DNA of 64,000 nt from Providencia heimbachae ATCC 35613 (GCF_001655055.1 NZ_LXEW01000031.1:1-64000), one strand, 5' to 3'. Positions 29,063 to 39,470 are shown, numbered from the stretch's first letter. A program made the numbers and translations. The notes: generated by a model not told the origin, from the letters alone.

Positions 29063-30367
29063 TTGACTAAAAAACAATCTAAGCATGCTGCCATACGGCG
29101 TATTGAATATAGAAAAATAGGCAATTTTGTGAAAAAATATAGTAATGCCGTTAATCAACTTCCTTTTGTTTTACTATTTTTAGTGACAATAGGAATGTTC
29201 ACCAATGACACTCAAGGCGTATTAAATATTTCTGTTGCCTTACTTTTTGTGTATACAATTTATACAGTATACAAAAGTAAAATTAATATTATGCAAGATA
29301 TCCTGACCCTCATTAAATCGAGAAAAACATTGTTTCTCTTCGGTGGTTGGAGCTTACTTTGCGCGACATTTTTTACCTATTCAAATTTCACGCTTGAAGC
29401 CCTGAAAGCTTTTTTTAATGATTGGCGTTATATTATAGTCATCACATTATTTTTGATTGTTTTTAAAAGTGATACACCTAAATCTAGAAAAACGATTACT
29501 TATGCACTGATTGCTACACTCGCTTTTATTATTTTCATCATTCCGGTATTAAAGCAATTTAAAAATAGTGATTTGCCTCTTTATCTACAACTTAGATATG
29601 GCTTTGCTCACTATATGACTTTGTTATTCCCTTTTACTTTTAGCGCATTTTTTTTATTTAAACGCACATTACTAAAAATCACCATGCTACTTCTTTGCGT
29701 ACTAGCATTCGGCTTTTTATTATATACCGGTAGCCGTGGCGGATTTCTTTCTGTTGTTGTCGAGGCTATTCTAATTCTATTTTTACTTTCTCGTAGTTAT
29801 AAAAAACTATTAGTTAATATGATTGGGTTTGGTGCACTTTCCGCAACTATTCTAGCCTTTTCTTACTTCACAATACCGCAAGTGAAAAATAAGGTAAATC
29901 AATCCTTATCTTCACAAAATATTACCTCGAATAGGGATAATATTATTACCAGTCGCTTCCCAATACTGATGAACTCTATTCCTAATCAAATTTCGGGGAT
30001 TGGATATGGTTCCGTTGCTTATAATCAATTTCTGATGGACAACAATGCACCAAAAAATCAAGGTGGCATGGGATACTCTCGTAAAACCAAAGAAACTTTT
30101 TATAATAATGATGAGCCCTTTTTTCTACATATTACCTATAATATTGGGTTTATCGGTCTAGCATTATTTCTAGGTGCTTTTATAATTAACATGAAAGACC
30201 TATTTAAAGATATTAGGATCGATAAAAATATCTTAAATGTAGGAATATTTGTATCATCTATTGGCTATTTCCTTGTTTATTGTTTATTTGAATTTATTTT
30301 TTTAGATATCTTTATTTTATATAATATACTTACTGCTATTTTCATCAAAAAAATACTTTGCAAGTAG
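29063..30367 (+). CDS. waaL: O-antigen ligase WaaL
   Basis: A 434-residue inner-membrane protein with about 12 hydrophobic segments. It joins undecaprenyl-linked O-polysaccharide to lipid A-core in the periplasm. The Wzy_C/WaaL domain is marked by LYTGSRGGFLSVVVEAI (about residues 225-241), with its conserved Arg, before a large periplasmic loop (about 280-360). The frame opens with TTG at 29063; a GTG at 29129 preceded by AGG is an alternative giving 412 residues and would remove a basic N-terminus. It lies downstream of mutM, opposite to it. A second Wzy is possible, but the position among core genes favours ligase. Confidence 0.8.
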   Translation: MTKKQSKHAAIRRIEYRKIGNFVKKYSNAVNQLPFVLLFLVTIGMFTNDTQGVLNISVALLFVYTIYTVYKSKINIMQDILTLIKSRKTLFLFGGWSLLCATFFTYSNFTLEALKAFFNDWRYIIVITLFLIVFKSDTPKSRKTITYALIATLAFIIFIIPVLKQFKNSDLPLYLQLRYGFAHYMTLLFPFTFSAFFLFKRTLLKITMLLLCVLAFGFLLYTGSRGGFLSVVVEAILILFLLSRSYKKLLVNMIGFGALSATILAFSYFTIPQVKNKVNQSLSSQNITSNRDNIITSRFPILMNSIPNQISGIGYGSVAYNQFLMDNNAPKNQGGMGYSRKTKETFYNNDEPFFLHITYNIGFIGLALFLGAFIINMKDLFKDIRIDKNILNVGIFVSSIGYFLVYCLFEFIFLDIFILYNILTAIFIKKILCK

Positions 30368-30371
30368 CCTG

Positions 30372-30401
30372 AGCTCCGTTTTATTTCAATCGAACGGAGC
30401 T
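30372..30401 (+). terminator. Terminator after waaL
   Basis: AGCTCCGTT / AACGGAGCT stem with a 12-base loop, four bases after the waaL stop and before the convergent GT8 gene. The following TAATATTTA is a poor T run. Confidence 0.6.
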
Positions 30402-30420
30402 TAATATTTAATTATAAATA

Positions 30421-31395
30421 TCAATTAGATACTTTTTTTAGTAAGTACATTACTGTCGTCACTAAAAAGCGAAAATATTGCTTATTTTTTCTTAAATGTG
30501 ATTTTTTTCTTGATAGTTGTTTATAGCCTTCGGGACTTATCAACGGTATATTTTTCCATGGTGAATTAGCTCTTGCAACCTCAAAAAATGCATATTCTTC
30601 ATAGAAATTGGCCCATTCGTGAAATGGTTTAGTTAAACCTACAAAATGAATAAATACGACCTCTTCTGGAATTTTCGGAATATGTCCTTTTGTTCCAATA
30701 TACCAATCCAAAGAAAACATAAAATTAAAATTCTCACTGATATTTATAAGCTTATTATTTAATAAGATATTAAGAGCATCCTGATCTGGGTGGCTAAATT
30801 TATTTTTACTAACAAGTTCAATAACGCGATTAGGAATATCATCCTTCGCCATTCTAGCAATGGACATATATAAAAAACCAGAATTAAAATACTTCGACAT
30901 ATCCATTGGTAATGATTTTTTATTACTACGAAATTTATCTTTTACCGCATATAGAAAAATATCATCATTAAATTCTAATGTTTTCAGGAAGAGTAAATTC
31001 CCTTTACAGATAATATCTGCATCTAAATACAATAGTTTATCAATTGTCTGTGATAAATAGGAGATAATAATTAATCTAAAATAAATAGCAGAACTCCACC
31101 CTTGAGAAGGCAAGGGCAAGGATTTGAATTTTTCATTGTTTATCAAATATATAGTTAGCTTATGCTGGGTATTTCTTAAAAGTTCATGGAAGATTTTTTC
31201 ACATTTTAAATTATCAATAAAGATATGAAAGTGAAAATAAAGATTTTTATTATTAATTAAGATAGATGAAATAGACGTTCCTACACCGTATAGAAAATTC
31301 TCATCTATACCATATGAAATATGAAAATAACCTTCATCACTAGTGCAATTTGCATTTATTTCTATTTTTGCTTTTATCATCTCATTACTTATCAT
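30421..31395 (-). CDS. LPS core glycosyltransferase, GT8 (WaaI/WaaJ/WaaO-like)
   Basis: A 324-residue GT-A enzyme. The metal-binding DXD is in LLYLDADIICKG (about residues 120-131). The product-side motifs YFNSGFLYMSI, HPDQDALNILL and HFVGLTKPFHEWA follow the order in WaaI/WaaJ/WaaO, and the C-terminal part matches the GT8-associated domain. It should add Glc or Gal to the outer core using the UDP-sugar. It is convergent with waaL and separated by 525 bases from the phosphoethanolamine transferase. Two further GT8 paralogues lie at 33503 and 34489. Donor and position cannot be assigned by eye. Confidence 0.87.
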   Translation of the reverse strand: MISNEMIKAKIEINANCTSDEGYFHISYGIDENFLYGVGTSISSILINNKNLYFHFHIFIDNLKCEKIFHELLRNTQHKLTIYLINNEKFKSLPLPSQGWSSAIYFRLIIISYLSQTIDKLLYLDADIICKGNLLFLKTLEFNDDIFLYAVKDKFRSNKKSLPMDMSKYFNSGFLYMSIARMAKDDIPNRVIELVSKNKFSHPDQDALNILLNNKLINISENFNFMFSLDWYIGTKGHIPKIPEEVVFIHFVGLTKPFHEWANFYEEYAFFEVARANSPWKNIPLISPEGYKQLSRKKSHLRKNKQYFRFLVTTVMYLLKKVSN

Positions 31396-31920
31396 TGCAA
31401 ACTATCCTATACCTAACTTTTTCTCTTCCATAAATTTGGACAAATCCAATTGGCAATCGAGTATGCCTAGTTGATAGTATAAACTATTCTTTGTATTTTT
31501 TAATTTAATTCAACTAGCTTTACATTTTTACTTGAGATTAAAAAATGAAAATAAAATAAATCAAGTAAAAACATATAGTTACAGATAACCATTGCCTCTA
31601 TTGTAATGATTAAAACTTACAATTTCATTTCCTAGCACATTACTTAACACTTATTTTTTAACATTGACACGTATAACCGAGTCCCCATATCCTAAATAAT
31701 CACGTAGTAATGGTACAGCTCTAATATTTCTACAGTTTAAAATGTAAATTTTTCATGATCACGAACAAGAGTAGTAGCAACTCTGTTTTTTACCCGAAAA
31801 ATGGGTTAAAATTACACCATACTTATTTGATAGTTTAATTAATTTAAAGAACACATAAATCACAATAATCTTAATTATTGACATAATAAACAATTAAAAT
31901 TCCTATTACGCGGCTGCTCA
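31396..31920. other. AT-rich gap between GT8 and eptC-like genes
   Basis: The 525-base gap separates two divergent genes. It contains a broken small reading frame on the minus strand (31651-31884, listed separately). The rest shows no convincing gene and presumably contains both promoters. Confidence 0.5.
31651..31884 (-). pseudogene. Decayed or frame-shifted small open reading frame
   Basis: One minus-strand frame starts at ATG 31884 (MSIIKIIVIYVFFKLIKLSN) and ends at TAA 31651, exactly 78 codons, but has two TGA codons in the middle. Between them another frame reads NRVATTLVRDHEK. Removing one A from a run of six and adding one A to a run of five would join these into a 77-residue peptide ending LLRDYLGYGDSVIRVNVKK. 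The second half is richer in G+C than its surroundings, as coding sequence would be. I do not recognise the protein. It may be a remnant of a lost LPS gene or chance. Confidence 0.35.
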
Positions 31921-33471
31921 ATGAAACAAAAACAAGCATTAAAAAATTGTATACTAATCATACTGACATTGGTTATTTTAATCATACTATCGAAACTTAT
32001 GCTACTCGGTGCCGGAAATGCACACCCTACCGTAAGAGAGATTGCACTTATTTGTTTTTTTATAATCATATTAAGCTCATCAAATAAAGCTTATTGGTAT
32101 ATTGGATTTCCTATCATATTCATTAATGCCTTATACACACCAATAGGCCTTAATTTTGGTGCACCAACATATCAATATGTATCCTCTATCATTGCCACAG
32201 ATGCAATGGAGTCTAAGGAATTTTTTACCCAAATATCTATAAAAAGCTATCTTTTTGCTATCTTAATCATTCTTTCTTTTATTTACTTCAGAAAAATAAC
32301 AAAAAAAAATAACATTCAATTTTATAAAAATAAAATGCTACTTATATGCTTAGCAATTACCGCATTAATCAACCAATCACCATTTAAGCTTTTTGAAAAT
32401 ATTTATCATTCTACTCTAAATGTAAAAAATGAGATTAGTAATTTAAGTAATTTCACCAAAGAAAGTGAATGGGGGATATCTTCATTAAAAAAACACACTC
32501 CACAGTATGATGATTATATTTTAATTATTGGAGAGAGTGTTAGACGTGATTATATGCAAGCTTATGGCTATCCAATTGAAAACACTCCATTTATAAATAA
32601 AACCAATGGAATCATCATTGACGGATTAACTGCGGGTGGTACTAATACAGTTTCATCATTACGAATGATGCTAACGCTTTCAGATAAAGATAAATGGGAA
32701 CCTAATTATGGTTTAAATTTTGTTGATTTAGCAAAATCAGCTGGATATAAAGTATACTGGATTTCTAACCAAGGTTTTTTAGGCGAATTTGATACACCTA
32801 TCACCTTCATTGCAAAAAGAAGTGATATCAAAAAATTTAATAAAATGGGTGCTTTTAACTCTAAAGATACAAGTGACTTTAGCTTAATAGATACTTTCAA
32901 GAAAGAGCTAGATGAAAAAAATAATATTTCGCAAAAAAGACTATTTGTAATTCACTTATATGGTTCTCATCCAGATGCTTGCGCACGTATAGAAGATTAT
33001 AAAAATAATTATATTACAAAGGATAGTAAGTTTAATAATATCGCCTGTTATGTCGCAAGTATAGAAAAAACAGATAAAATACTAAGTTCTATTTATAATT
33101 TATTAAAAACACAAGAAAGAGATAATAACCGCAGTTTTTCAATGCTGTATTTTTCTGATCATGGTGTTTCTCACTCCCTGATTGATGATGAAATTAAGCT
33201 AAATTTAAGTAACTCCTCTAAAAAGGTTTTAAACATACCATTAATGGTATTTAATTCTGATAGTGAAAAACAAGAATATATTAAAACAAATAAATCAGGG
33301 AAATTGTTTGTCGAGGGCTTAGCCAATTGGTTAAATATTAAAAATAAAGAAATATCACCAGACTATACTCTTTTTTCTGATATAGAAGATGAACAAGACT
33401 ACCAATTTGAAAATAATTTCAAATCATTGCATGATAATAATGATGATGCCATTGATATTAGGAATAAATAG
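31921..33471 (+). CDS. Phosphoethanolamine transferase, EptA/EptC (CptA) family
   Basis: A 516-residue protein with four or five N-terminal membrane segments (to about residue 160) and a periplasmic sulfatase-type domain. It has the metal and nucleophile region LIIGESVRRDYMQAYGYP with the threonine-containing AGGTNTVSSLRMML downstream, and YFSDHGVSHS near the C-terminus, all typical of enzymes that move phosphoethanolamine from phosphatidylethanolamine to LPS. Flanked by core glycosyltransferases, it more likely modifies core sugar (as CptA/EptC does) than lipid A. It is very AT-rich. ATG 31921 directly precedes the first hydrophobic segment. Confidence 0.85.
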   Translation: MKQKQALKNCILIILTLVILIILSKLMLLGAGNAHPTVREIALICFFIIILSSSNKAYWYIGFPIIFINALYTPIGLNFGAPTYQYVSSIIATDAMESKEFFTQISIKSYLFAILIILSFIYFRKITKKNNIQFYKNKMLLICLAITALINQSPFKLFENIYHSTLNVKNEISNLSNFTKESEWGISSLKKHTPQYDDYILIIGESVRRDYMQAYGYPIENTPFINKTNGIIIDGLTAGGTNTVSSLRMMLTLSDKDKWEPNYGLNFVDLAKSAGYKVYWISNQGFLGEFDTPITFIAKRSDIKKFNKMGAFNSKDTSDFSLIDTFKKELDEKNNISQKRLFVIHLYGSHPDACARIEDYKNNYITKDSKFNNIACYVASIEKTDKILSSIYNLLKTQERDNNRSFSMLYFSDHGVSHSLIDDEIKLNLSNSSKKVLNIPLMVFNSDSEKQEYIKTNKSGKLFVEGLANWLNIKNKEISPDYTLFSDIEDEQDYQFENNFKSLHDNNDDAIDIRNK

Positions 33472-33475
33472 ATTA

Positions 33476-33500
33476 ATAGGCGAGAAAATCTCTCGCCTAT
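33476..33500. terminator. Bidirectional terminator between eptC-like and GT8 genes
   Basis: Perfect 10-base stem (ATAGGCGAGA / TCTCGCCTAT) with a 5-base loop exactly between two convergent stops, flanked by AT-rich sequence on both sides. Confidence 0.8.
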
Positions 33501-33502
33501 AT

Positions 33503-34480
33503 TTATTTAAATAGTTTATATTTGATAAGACTATTTATCCCTTTAATTATTTTACCTTGATTAAATTCATGCTTATATCTTTCTTGATATTCTACTTTTT
33601 TGACTGCATCAACTAATAAATCTTTTTTCCATGGGGAATGGTCAAATGCTACTTTAAATGTTTTACTCGATGGATAGTCAACTGCCCAATAATGCCATGG
33701 CTTGGTTGCCCCCGTATAATGAATTAATTTAGTTTCATTTGTGATGTAATCTTTATAATCTTTCTTCTCTAATTCATTTTTTAATGTATAAATACAATTA
33801 TAATCTCTAGAAAGATAAATATTTTTACAATCAAATAAAATATTTAAAGCATCTTGATCTAAATATTTTAACCTTTTTCCGGTATGATTATGAGTAATTA
33901 AGTTAAATGCTTTATTGGTAAAATCATTACCATTCCAGGCCTTTAGATTTAAAAATATTACTCCCGCATTAAAATATTTACCTTTCAAATTAGGCATAGC
34001 TAAACGATCATCACATAATGATTGCATGTATTCAACATCAGGTATTACTGCTGCATATTCACCATTAAATTTAATTTTAGTGTAATTTTCTAGTTTTCCC
34101 TTACAAAAAACATCTGCATCCAAATAAAGAATTGAGGATAACGAATGACATAGGTGATCAAAAATAAAAAATCTAAAATAGGTCGCATATGACCAAACAC
34201 TAGATGTTGGTAGTTTTTTTAATTCTTCAGAGTTAAGAATATAGACATCAATACCTATATTTTTATTTTCTATTAAAATTTTTAGTTTAGATAAGAAATC
34301 ATCATCTATAAAATCTGTAAACAAGTGAAATTTTAATTTCATTTCTCTATTATTAATAATAATAGAATTCATCGATAACCCTGACCCAAATAAAAAACCT
34401 TTATCTACACCATATGCAATATTCAGATCGGCTTTGTCACTAAGATTACCTAATTCTATTTTGTCCTTTATTAAATTCAC
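33503..34480 (-). CDS. LPS core glycosyltransferase, GT8
   Basis: A 325-residue GT8 enzyme. The DXD motif lies in ILYLDADVFCKG (about residues 117-128), followed by YFNAGVIFLNL, YLDQDALNILF and HYTGATKPWHYWA. It is a paralogue of the enzymes at 30421 and 34489; the N-terminal FLFGSGLSMNSI loop lines up with FLYGCGVSVVSL in its neighbour. It is the last gene of the minus-strand waaQ-waaG-waaP-GT8-GT8 run and starts 8 bases after the preceding stop. It should transfer a hexose from a UDP-sugar to the outer core. Confidence 0.88.
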   Translation of the reverse strand: MNLIKDKIELGNLSDKADLNIAYGVDKGFLFGSGLSMNSIIINNREMKLKFHLFTDFIDDDFLSKLKILIENKNIGIDVYILNSEELKKLPTSSVWSYATYFRFFIFDHLCHSLSSILYLDADVFCKGKLENYTKIKFNGEYAAVIPDVEYMQSLCDDRLAMPNLKGKYFNAGVIFLNLKAWNGNDFTNKAFNLITHNHTGKRLKYLDQDALNILFDCKNIYLSRDYNCIYTLKNELEKKDYKDYITNETKLIHYTGATKPWHYWAVDYPSSKTFKVAFDHSPWKKDLLVDAVKKVEYQERYKHEFNQGKIIKGINSLIKYKLFK

Positions 34481-34488
34481 TTGAGTAC

Positions 34489-35493
34489 CTATTTTAATTT
34501 ACTGAAAAAATATTCGATGTATTTAATAAAACTCTGCAAATATTTTTTTTGCTTTGCTTTATGCTTCGCACAATAGCGTAAATGATTGCTACTTTTTGCT
34601 TTTAACAATGGAATATTCTTCCAAGGGGAGGCGGCTTTAGCATCAAGAAAAGGTTGCGCTGTTACATAATTAGCCCAGTCATGCCATGGCTTTGTTGGTC
34701 CAACATAATGAATAAATACCGTATCCTTTTGAATAGGAAAATTAAAGTAACCTTTTAATTCATAATTCAGGCTAAATTGCGTATTAAAGATTCTCTTAAT
34801 AAATAGAATCTTATCTGTCAGTAAAATATTTAGTACATCTTGGTCTGGGTAACTAATTTTACTATTGATTTTTTCATTAGTGAGCAAAGACATAGATTTC
34901 TCTGTAATATTATTACAACACCAAGCTCGTAGATTTAGATACATGATACCACTATTAAAATAGCCTTTTGATATTGACTGAAATCCTAATGAATCCGCTC
35001 TTTTCTGCCACCATGCTTCATCTCGCTCAGTTACAACCGCTGCAACATGACTAGATAAATCCATATTAATAATTTCATCAATATTATTATTACAAACCAC
35101 ATCGGCATCTAGATAAAGCAAATAATCTATTTTGTCTTTAAAGTATTCTGCAATAATGAATCTAAAATAGATTGCATGGGTCCAATTTTTGGTCGTAGGT
35201 AACTTTTTGACGCTATTAGAATCAATAAAATAGATGGTAACTTTTGTATTATACGTCTTACAAATCTCTAAAAACTTGGTAATATCTTCATCACTCATTG
35301 TATTATCAATGAAGATATGGAAAGAAAAATTCATCTCAGGGTTGTGAACTAATAAAGAAACTACTGATACACCACATCCATATAGAAAATTAAGGTCTAT
35401 ACCATATGCTACATGGATGCATGATGCATCATCCATATTCACACTTCCAAGAGGAATTGTTTTCTTTATCATGCTATCAAAATCAATCGCCAT
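34489..35493 (-). CDS. LPS core glycosyltransferase, GT8
   Basis: A 334-residue GT8 enzyme with DXD in LLYLDADVVCNN (about residues 125-136), YFNSGIMYLNLRAW, YPDQDVLNILL and HYVGPTKPWHDWA, and a basic C-terminus of the WaaI/WaaO type. It lies between waaP and the other GT8 gene, the position held in E. coli by waaI/waaO and waaJ. Such enzymes add Gal or Glc to the first outer-core glucose; the exact linkage is not readable. Confidence 0.88.
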   Translation of the reverse strand: MAIDFDSMIKKTIPLGSVNMDDASCIHVAYGIDLNFLYGCGVSVVSLLVHNPEMNFSFHIFIDNTMSDEDITKFLEICKTYNTKVTIYFIDSNSVKKLPTTKNWTHAIYFRFIIAEYFKDKIDYLLYLDADVVCNNNIDEIINMDLSSHVAAVVTERDEAWWQKRADSLGFQSISKGYFNSGIMYLNLRAWCCNNITEKSMSLLTNEKINSKISYPDQDVLNILLTDKILFIKRIFNTQFSLNYELKGYFNFPIQKDTVFIHYVGPTKPWHDWANYVTAQPFLDAKAASPWKNIPLLKAKSSNHLRYCAKHKAKQKKYLQSFIKYIEYFFSKLK

Positions 35494-35516
35494 AAATATT
35501 CTACATCCTCTTTGAA

Positions 35517-36314
35517 CTATAGACCATGCTTTTGGGTACGCTCTTTAATTCTATCTGATTTTCTAGCTACCTTGCCGATCAAGCCTTGCTCTTTATTTAA
35601 TATTTCTTTGAGGGGGCAGGCAAAATACCATTTCATAAACCGTAAAATATCTCTTTGCGTGAGACCGATATTTAAAGAAGAATAATATAGCCCTATCAAA
35701 TCTTTGTCACGCCAACGGGTCGGAACGGTAGCTCTTAACTGTGCGCGATGTAAATCAATTACCGATATCTTTAACTCACTTTCATTACTTGTAAAAGGTA
35801 AATGGAGTAAAAAATGACAAATATAGCAGTCTCGATGATTGATTCCCGTGGCGTGCATTTTACGTACCATATCGGCTACACGATGAATAATCATCTGTTT
35901 AACTTTAAATGATGGAGGCGCTTTTTGCCAATTTTCGCAGTAATCTTCTAAACTAACCGTTGGCGTTAAATCTTCAGTAATAATAAACGAATGGCGGCGT
36001 AAAGGATTTAAACCTTTCTGACCAAATGCTCGTCCATTCATCGTGTCCACACCAACTTTAGTGAGTTGATGGATCGCATTCCATTCTCTATCTGCACCTA
36101 AAACAGGTAAACGAAATGAGATTAGATTTTTTATGACTTCTTTTAATGTTGTACCGTAATGGATCTTAATAAAATAGCTTTTATCTTCAACTTCAAAACG
36201 CAGGGTTCGGCGACTTTCTAGTGCACGAAAAACTTCACCGTGCAGCTTATCTGCTTCAATAAAAGGATCTTTATTTTCCCATAATTTACTAAATGGTGTT
36301 TTTAATTCAATCAT
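35517..36314 (-). CDS. waaP: LPS core heptose(I) kinase WaaP
   Basis: Phosphorylates heptose I of the inner core, needed for outer-membrane stability. The 265 residues equal E. coli WaaP. It has the eukaryotic-like kinase fold: ATP-binding lysine region [18 protein letters not shown], catalytic loop [17 protein letters not shown] (about residues 156-172), and metal-binding VIDLHRAQL. Its ATG overlaps the waaG stop by 8 bases, the conserved waaG-waaP coupling. Confidence 0.96.
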   Translation of the reverse strand: MIELKTPFSKLWENKDPFIEADKLHGEVFRALESRRTLRFEVEDKSYFIKIHYGTTLKEVIKNLISFRLPVLGADREWNAIHQLTKVGVDTMNGRAFGQKGLNPLRRHSFIITEDLTPTVSLEDYCENWQKAPPSFKVKQMIIHRVADMVRKMHATGINHRDCYICHFLLHLPFTSNESELKISVIDLHRAQLRATVPTRWRDKDLIGLYYSSLNIGLTQRDILRFMKWYFACPLKEILNKEQGLIGKVARKSDRIKERTQKHGL

Positions 36315-37431
36315 GATGGCCTCTTAAAATAATATCAGCGACCTTCTCCGGTAAACTATACAGATCTTCTGTATCTGCAAAATACCTTGCATTATTAATC
36401 CACTGCGTTAGCTGCTCTTGATTCTGTAAACTCTTAAGCAATGCGTCATTCAATAAAGATTGATCAAATGGCTCTTTAATTACAATACCGCATTGAGCTT
36501 GCATAATAAACGGTGCATAACCACAAACCTCTGTCACAATAACAGGTAAACCTGCGGTGATGGCTTCTAATAATACAATGCCAGCAGCTTCTTGATAGGC
36601 TGGGTGCATAAGGATATCTGCCGCAGCCATTAGTTCTGCAACATCATTACGACCACTAAAAAATGAAACTTGCTCGCCAATACCCAATGACTCTGCTAAC
36701 CGCTGATATTTTGCTGGTTTGTCTTGCCCCACAACCATTAACACCGTATTTTTCTTAATTGTTTCAGGTAAGGAAGCCATTGCGCGAAGTGTCCTATCAA
36801 CCCCTTTGCGCTTAAAATCAGAGCCAACCTGTAGCAAGAAAAAAGCCGTCTGAGATATTTGATTTTTTTCTCGATAAATACGCCTAGCATCGAGAATTTG
36901 CTTATCATATTTTCTATCCTGAGCAATGCCAGGGGGCAACATATGAAAGCGTTCAGATTCTGTCGAATAGTGTTTCTTAAAATGTGTAATTTGATGGGGT
37001 GTTAACATGAGTAATTGAGTCGATTTTCCTATTTGGAAAACAGCCTTCTCAAATGCAGCATAATGTTTATAGCGAGGCGTCAGCCTGTAAAAAAAGCCTT
37101 TTTCATTGGCCACTTTTTCTGCATAGCAAACATCGGCTGCATAATAAATATCCAGCCCAGGCATTTTATTAAAACCAACGACTCTATCTGCAGGTTTCTG
37201 CTGAAGGTGCGCAAATACCCAGTCACAATACTGTGTGTTTCTACCATGATTAGTATTTGATGTAACAGGAACGATAATAACTTCAAAACCTTGAGGAATT
37301 CCGCCCTCCCAAGATTGAGTATATACCCTGATGTGATGACCTCGTGCTTGGCAAGCCATCGCAATACGCAAAAAATCACGTTGTAACCCACCAAAAGGAA
37401 AATACTTATACAGACAAAATGCCAATATCAT
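36307..37431 (-). CDS. waaG: LPS glucosyltransferase I WaaG
   Basis: A 374-residue GT4 enzyme that adds the first outer-core glucose to heptose II. It begins [21 protein letters not shown], and has [20 protein letters not shown] and the donor motif [21 protein letters not shown], nearly identical to E. coli WaaG (also 374 residues). One base separates it from waaQ. Confidence 0.96.
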   Translation of the reverse strand: MILAFCLYKYFPFGGLQRDFLRIAMACQARGHHIRVYTQSWEGGIPQGFEVIIVPVTSNTNHGRNTQYCDWVFAHLQQKPADRVVGFNKMPGLDIYYAADVCYAEKVANEKGFFYRLTPRYKHYAAFEKAVFQIGKSTQLLMLTPHQITHFKKHYSTESERFHMLPPGIAQDRKYDKQILDARRIYREKNQISQTAFFLLQVGSDFKRKGVDRTLRAMASLPETIKKNTVLMVVGQDKPAKYQRLAESLGIGEQVSFFSGRNDVAELMAAADILMHPAYQEAAGIVLLEAITAGLPVIVTEVCGYAPFIMQAQCGIVIKEPFDQSLLNDALLKSLQNQEQLTQWINNARYFADTEDLYSLPEKVADIILRGHHD

Positions 37432-37432
37432 A

Positions 37433-38497
37433 TTAATACCTTGTCATCATGGAGCGGATATTCATAGGTAATATTTTTTCTGTCGCTTTAATCACGTCAG
37501 ATGCAGGAATAATCGATAGATATTTTTTATTTCTATCCAGCTCTTCTCTTGGCGGCATAGCTTCATAATCCCCCGCCCAAAACTGTACTGCATTGTCAGT
37601 CCATGGTCGCCAAAATACATTATTTGTTGCACCAAACAAACATACAATTGGTGTGTTAACAGCAGCGGCAATATGCATCGGAGCGGAGTCTACACCAATA
37701 AATAATGCAGCATGGGCAATAAGTGCACCCAGTTCAGGAAAAGAAGTCTTACCGGCTAAATCAACGATCGGCTTTACTTTACACCCATCGGCAATATGAT
37801 TAATACATTCAATATCTTCTTTACTCGGACCTGATGTAAGGACGACTTGGTATCCACGAGATTGTAATGCATCAATAACTTCTGAAAATTTTTCATCATC
37901 CCAACATTTGAAGATTTGGCGAGCCGTTGGTTGAATGACAACATAACTACTATGAACCCCGAGTTCTAAAAGCCTTTGGTCGATGTTTTTCCAATCTTGC
38001 TCCGTATAAGACATCGTCAGGTGTTTTTTTAGTTCTTTAATTCCTAACGGTTCCAGAACAGAAAGATTATTGATAACGACATGTTCCCCTTGAGGAACGG
38101 TCAAATGGGTAAAGCTATTGCACCAAAATTTAGAGCCTCGGTGGCCAAATTGATGGGATATTTTCATTTTAGCCGGAATGGCACGCACGAGCAGTGATAC
38201 CATCCACTGATCCGCTAAATTTACCACTAAATCATATTTATTTTTGCGTAGTTTCAGTAACAGACTAATAAAATTACATGCCTTGCTCAGCCCACCACTG
38301 TTTTTCCCTTTCATGCCATATAATGTATTGATTTCATTATTTTCAGATAAAATAGGGATTGTGTCCTGGTACAATAAGACATCAATTTTCGCCTCAGGAT
38401 ACTGGTGTTTTAATGAACTAATAACAGGCGTTGTTAGTAGCATGTCCCCATGAAACCTCATCTTGATCACAAGAATTTTTTTAAACTGTTTTTCCAC
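37433..38497 (-). CDS. waaQ: LPS heptosyltransferase III WaaQ
   Basis: A 354-residue GT9 enzyme that adds the branching heptose III. It opens KKILVIKMRFHGDMLLTTPV and has VIQPTARQIFKCWDDEKF and IGVDSAPMHIAAAVNTPIVCLFG. The start is GTG 38497 with only a weak ribosome site. It heads the minus-strand run waaQ-waaG-waaP-GT8-GT8. The E. coli waaQ operon is preceded by a JUMPstart/ops element bound by RfaH; I could not find the ops core in the 260 bases upstream. Confidence 0.94.
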   Translation of the reverse strand: MEKQFKKILVIKMRFHGDMLLTTPVISSLKHQYPEAKIDVLLYQDTIPILSENNEINTLYGMKGKNSGGLSKACNFISLLLKLRKNKYDLVVNLADQWMVSLLVRAIPAKMKISHQFGHRGSKFWCNSFTHLTVPQGEHVVINNLSVLEPLGIKELKKHLTMSYTEQDWKNIDQRLLELGVHSSYVVIQPTARQIFKCWDDEKFSEVIDALQSRGYQVVLTSGPSKEDIECINHIADGCKVKPIVDLAGKTSFPELGALIAHAALFIGVDSAPMHIAAAVNTPIVCLFGATNNVFWRPWTDNAVQFWAGDYEAMPPREELDRNKKYLSIIPASDVIKATEKILPMNIRSMMTRY

Positions 38498-38761
38498 CGG
38501 GCACTCTTAATCAAGTCTATAAGTAAAATGACATAGTCATATGACAATAAATAACACTATTAATTCAATGAATATTATACATAAAACAAGTCGAGTTGCA
38601 GGTTGGTAATACTAGAAACGATATCGATAGAAAAGTATTGATATGCATAACTAAATTTTTTGCAATTACGAGAATTATAGCAGATATATGTATGTTACTA
38701 CTTTAAGAATAAGGGTTATAGCATTGAATGCGTATATCTCTTGCTATCAAATTTTTGTATA

Positions 38762-38789
38762 AAAAAACCCAGCCGAGGCTGGGTTTTTT
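38762..38789 (-). terminator. Terminator of rpmB-rpmG
   Basis: Perfect 12-base stem (AAAAAACCCAGC / GCTGGGTTTTTT) with a CGAG loop, 16 bases after the rpmG stop, with a long T run on the minus strand. The symmetric A/T flanks could let it work in both directions. Confidence 0.92.
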
Positions 38790-38804
38790 ACGCAGAAGAC
38801 AAAA

Positions 38805-38975
<171 letters not shown>

Positions 38976-38983
38976 TTAGCTCC

Positions 38984-39241
<258 letters not shown>

Positions 39242-39397
39242 TCAGCTCGAGCTTTATTGTTCTGGGTATGGCCGCCTCGTCAGGCTTTGGAGCCCATCTC
39301 AGCAAACTTTAATTGACTAAAAAATCGTCATTACCTTAGTAAAAAACTTACTGAGATAGGCTCTTCTCGCCAAACCCGAGATCCTTAAAGGTGGCGT

Positions 39398-39426
39398 AGT
39401 ATACGCTTTCAATCGTTTTCACTCAA
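39398..39426 (-). promoter_or_regulatory. Sigma-70 promoter of rpmB-rpmG
   Basis: On the minus strand TTGAGT (39421-39426), a 17-base spacer and TATACT (39398-39403) form a near-consensus promoter. The predicted leader to the rpmB start is about 170 bases. Confidence 0.7.
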
Positions 39427-39470
39427 GCCCAACACAGCAAAAGTTGTCATTTTTTAGTCAAAAAAATGAT

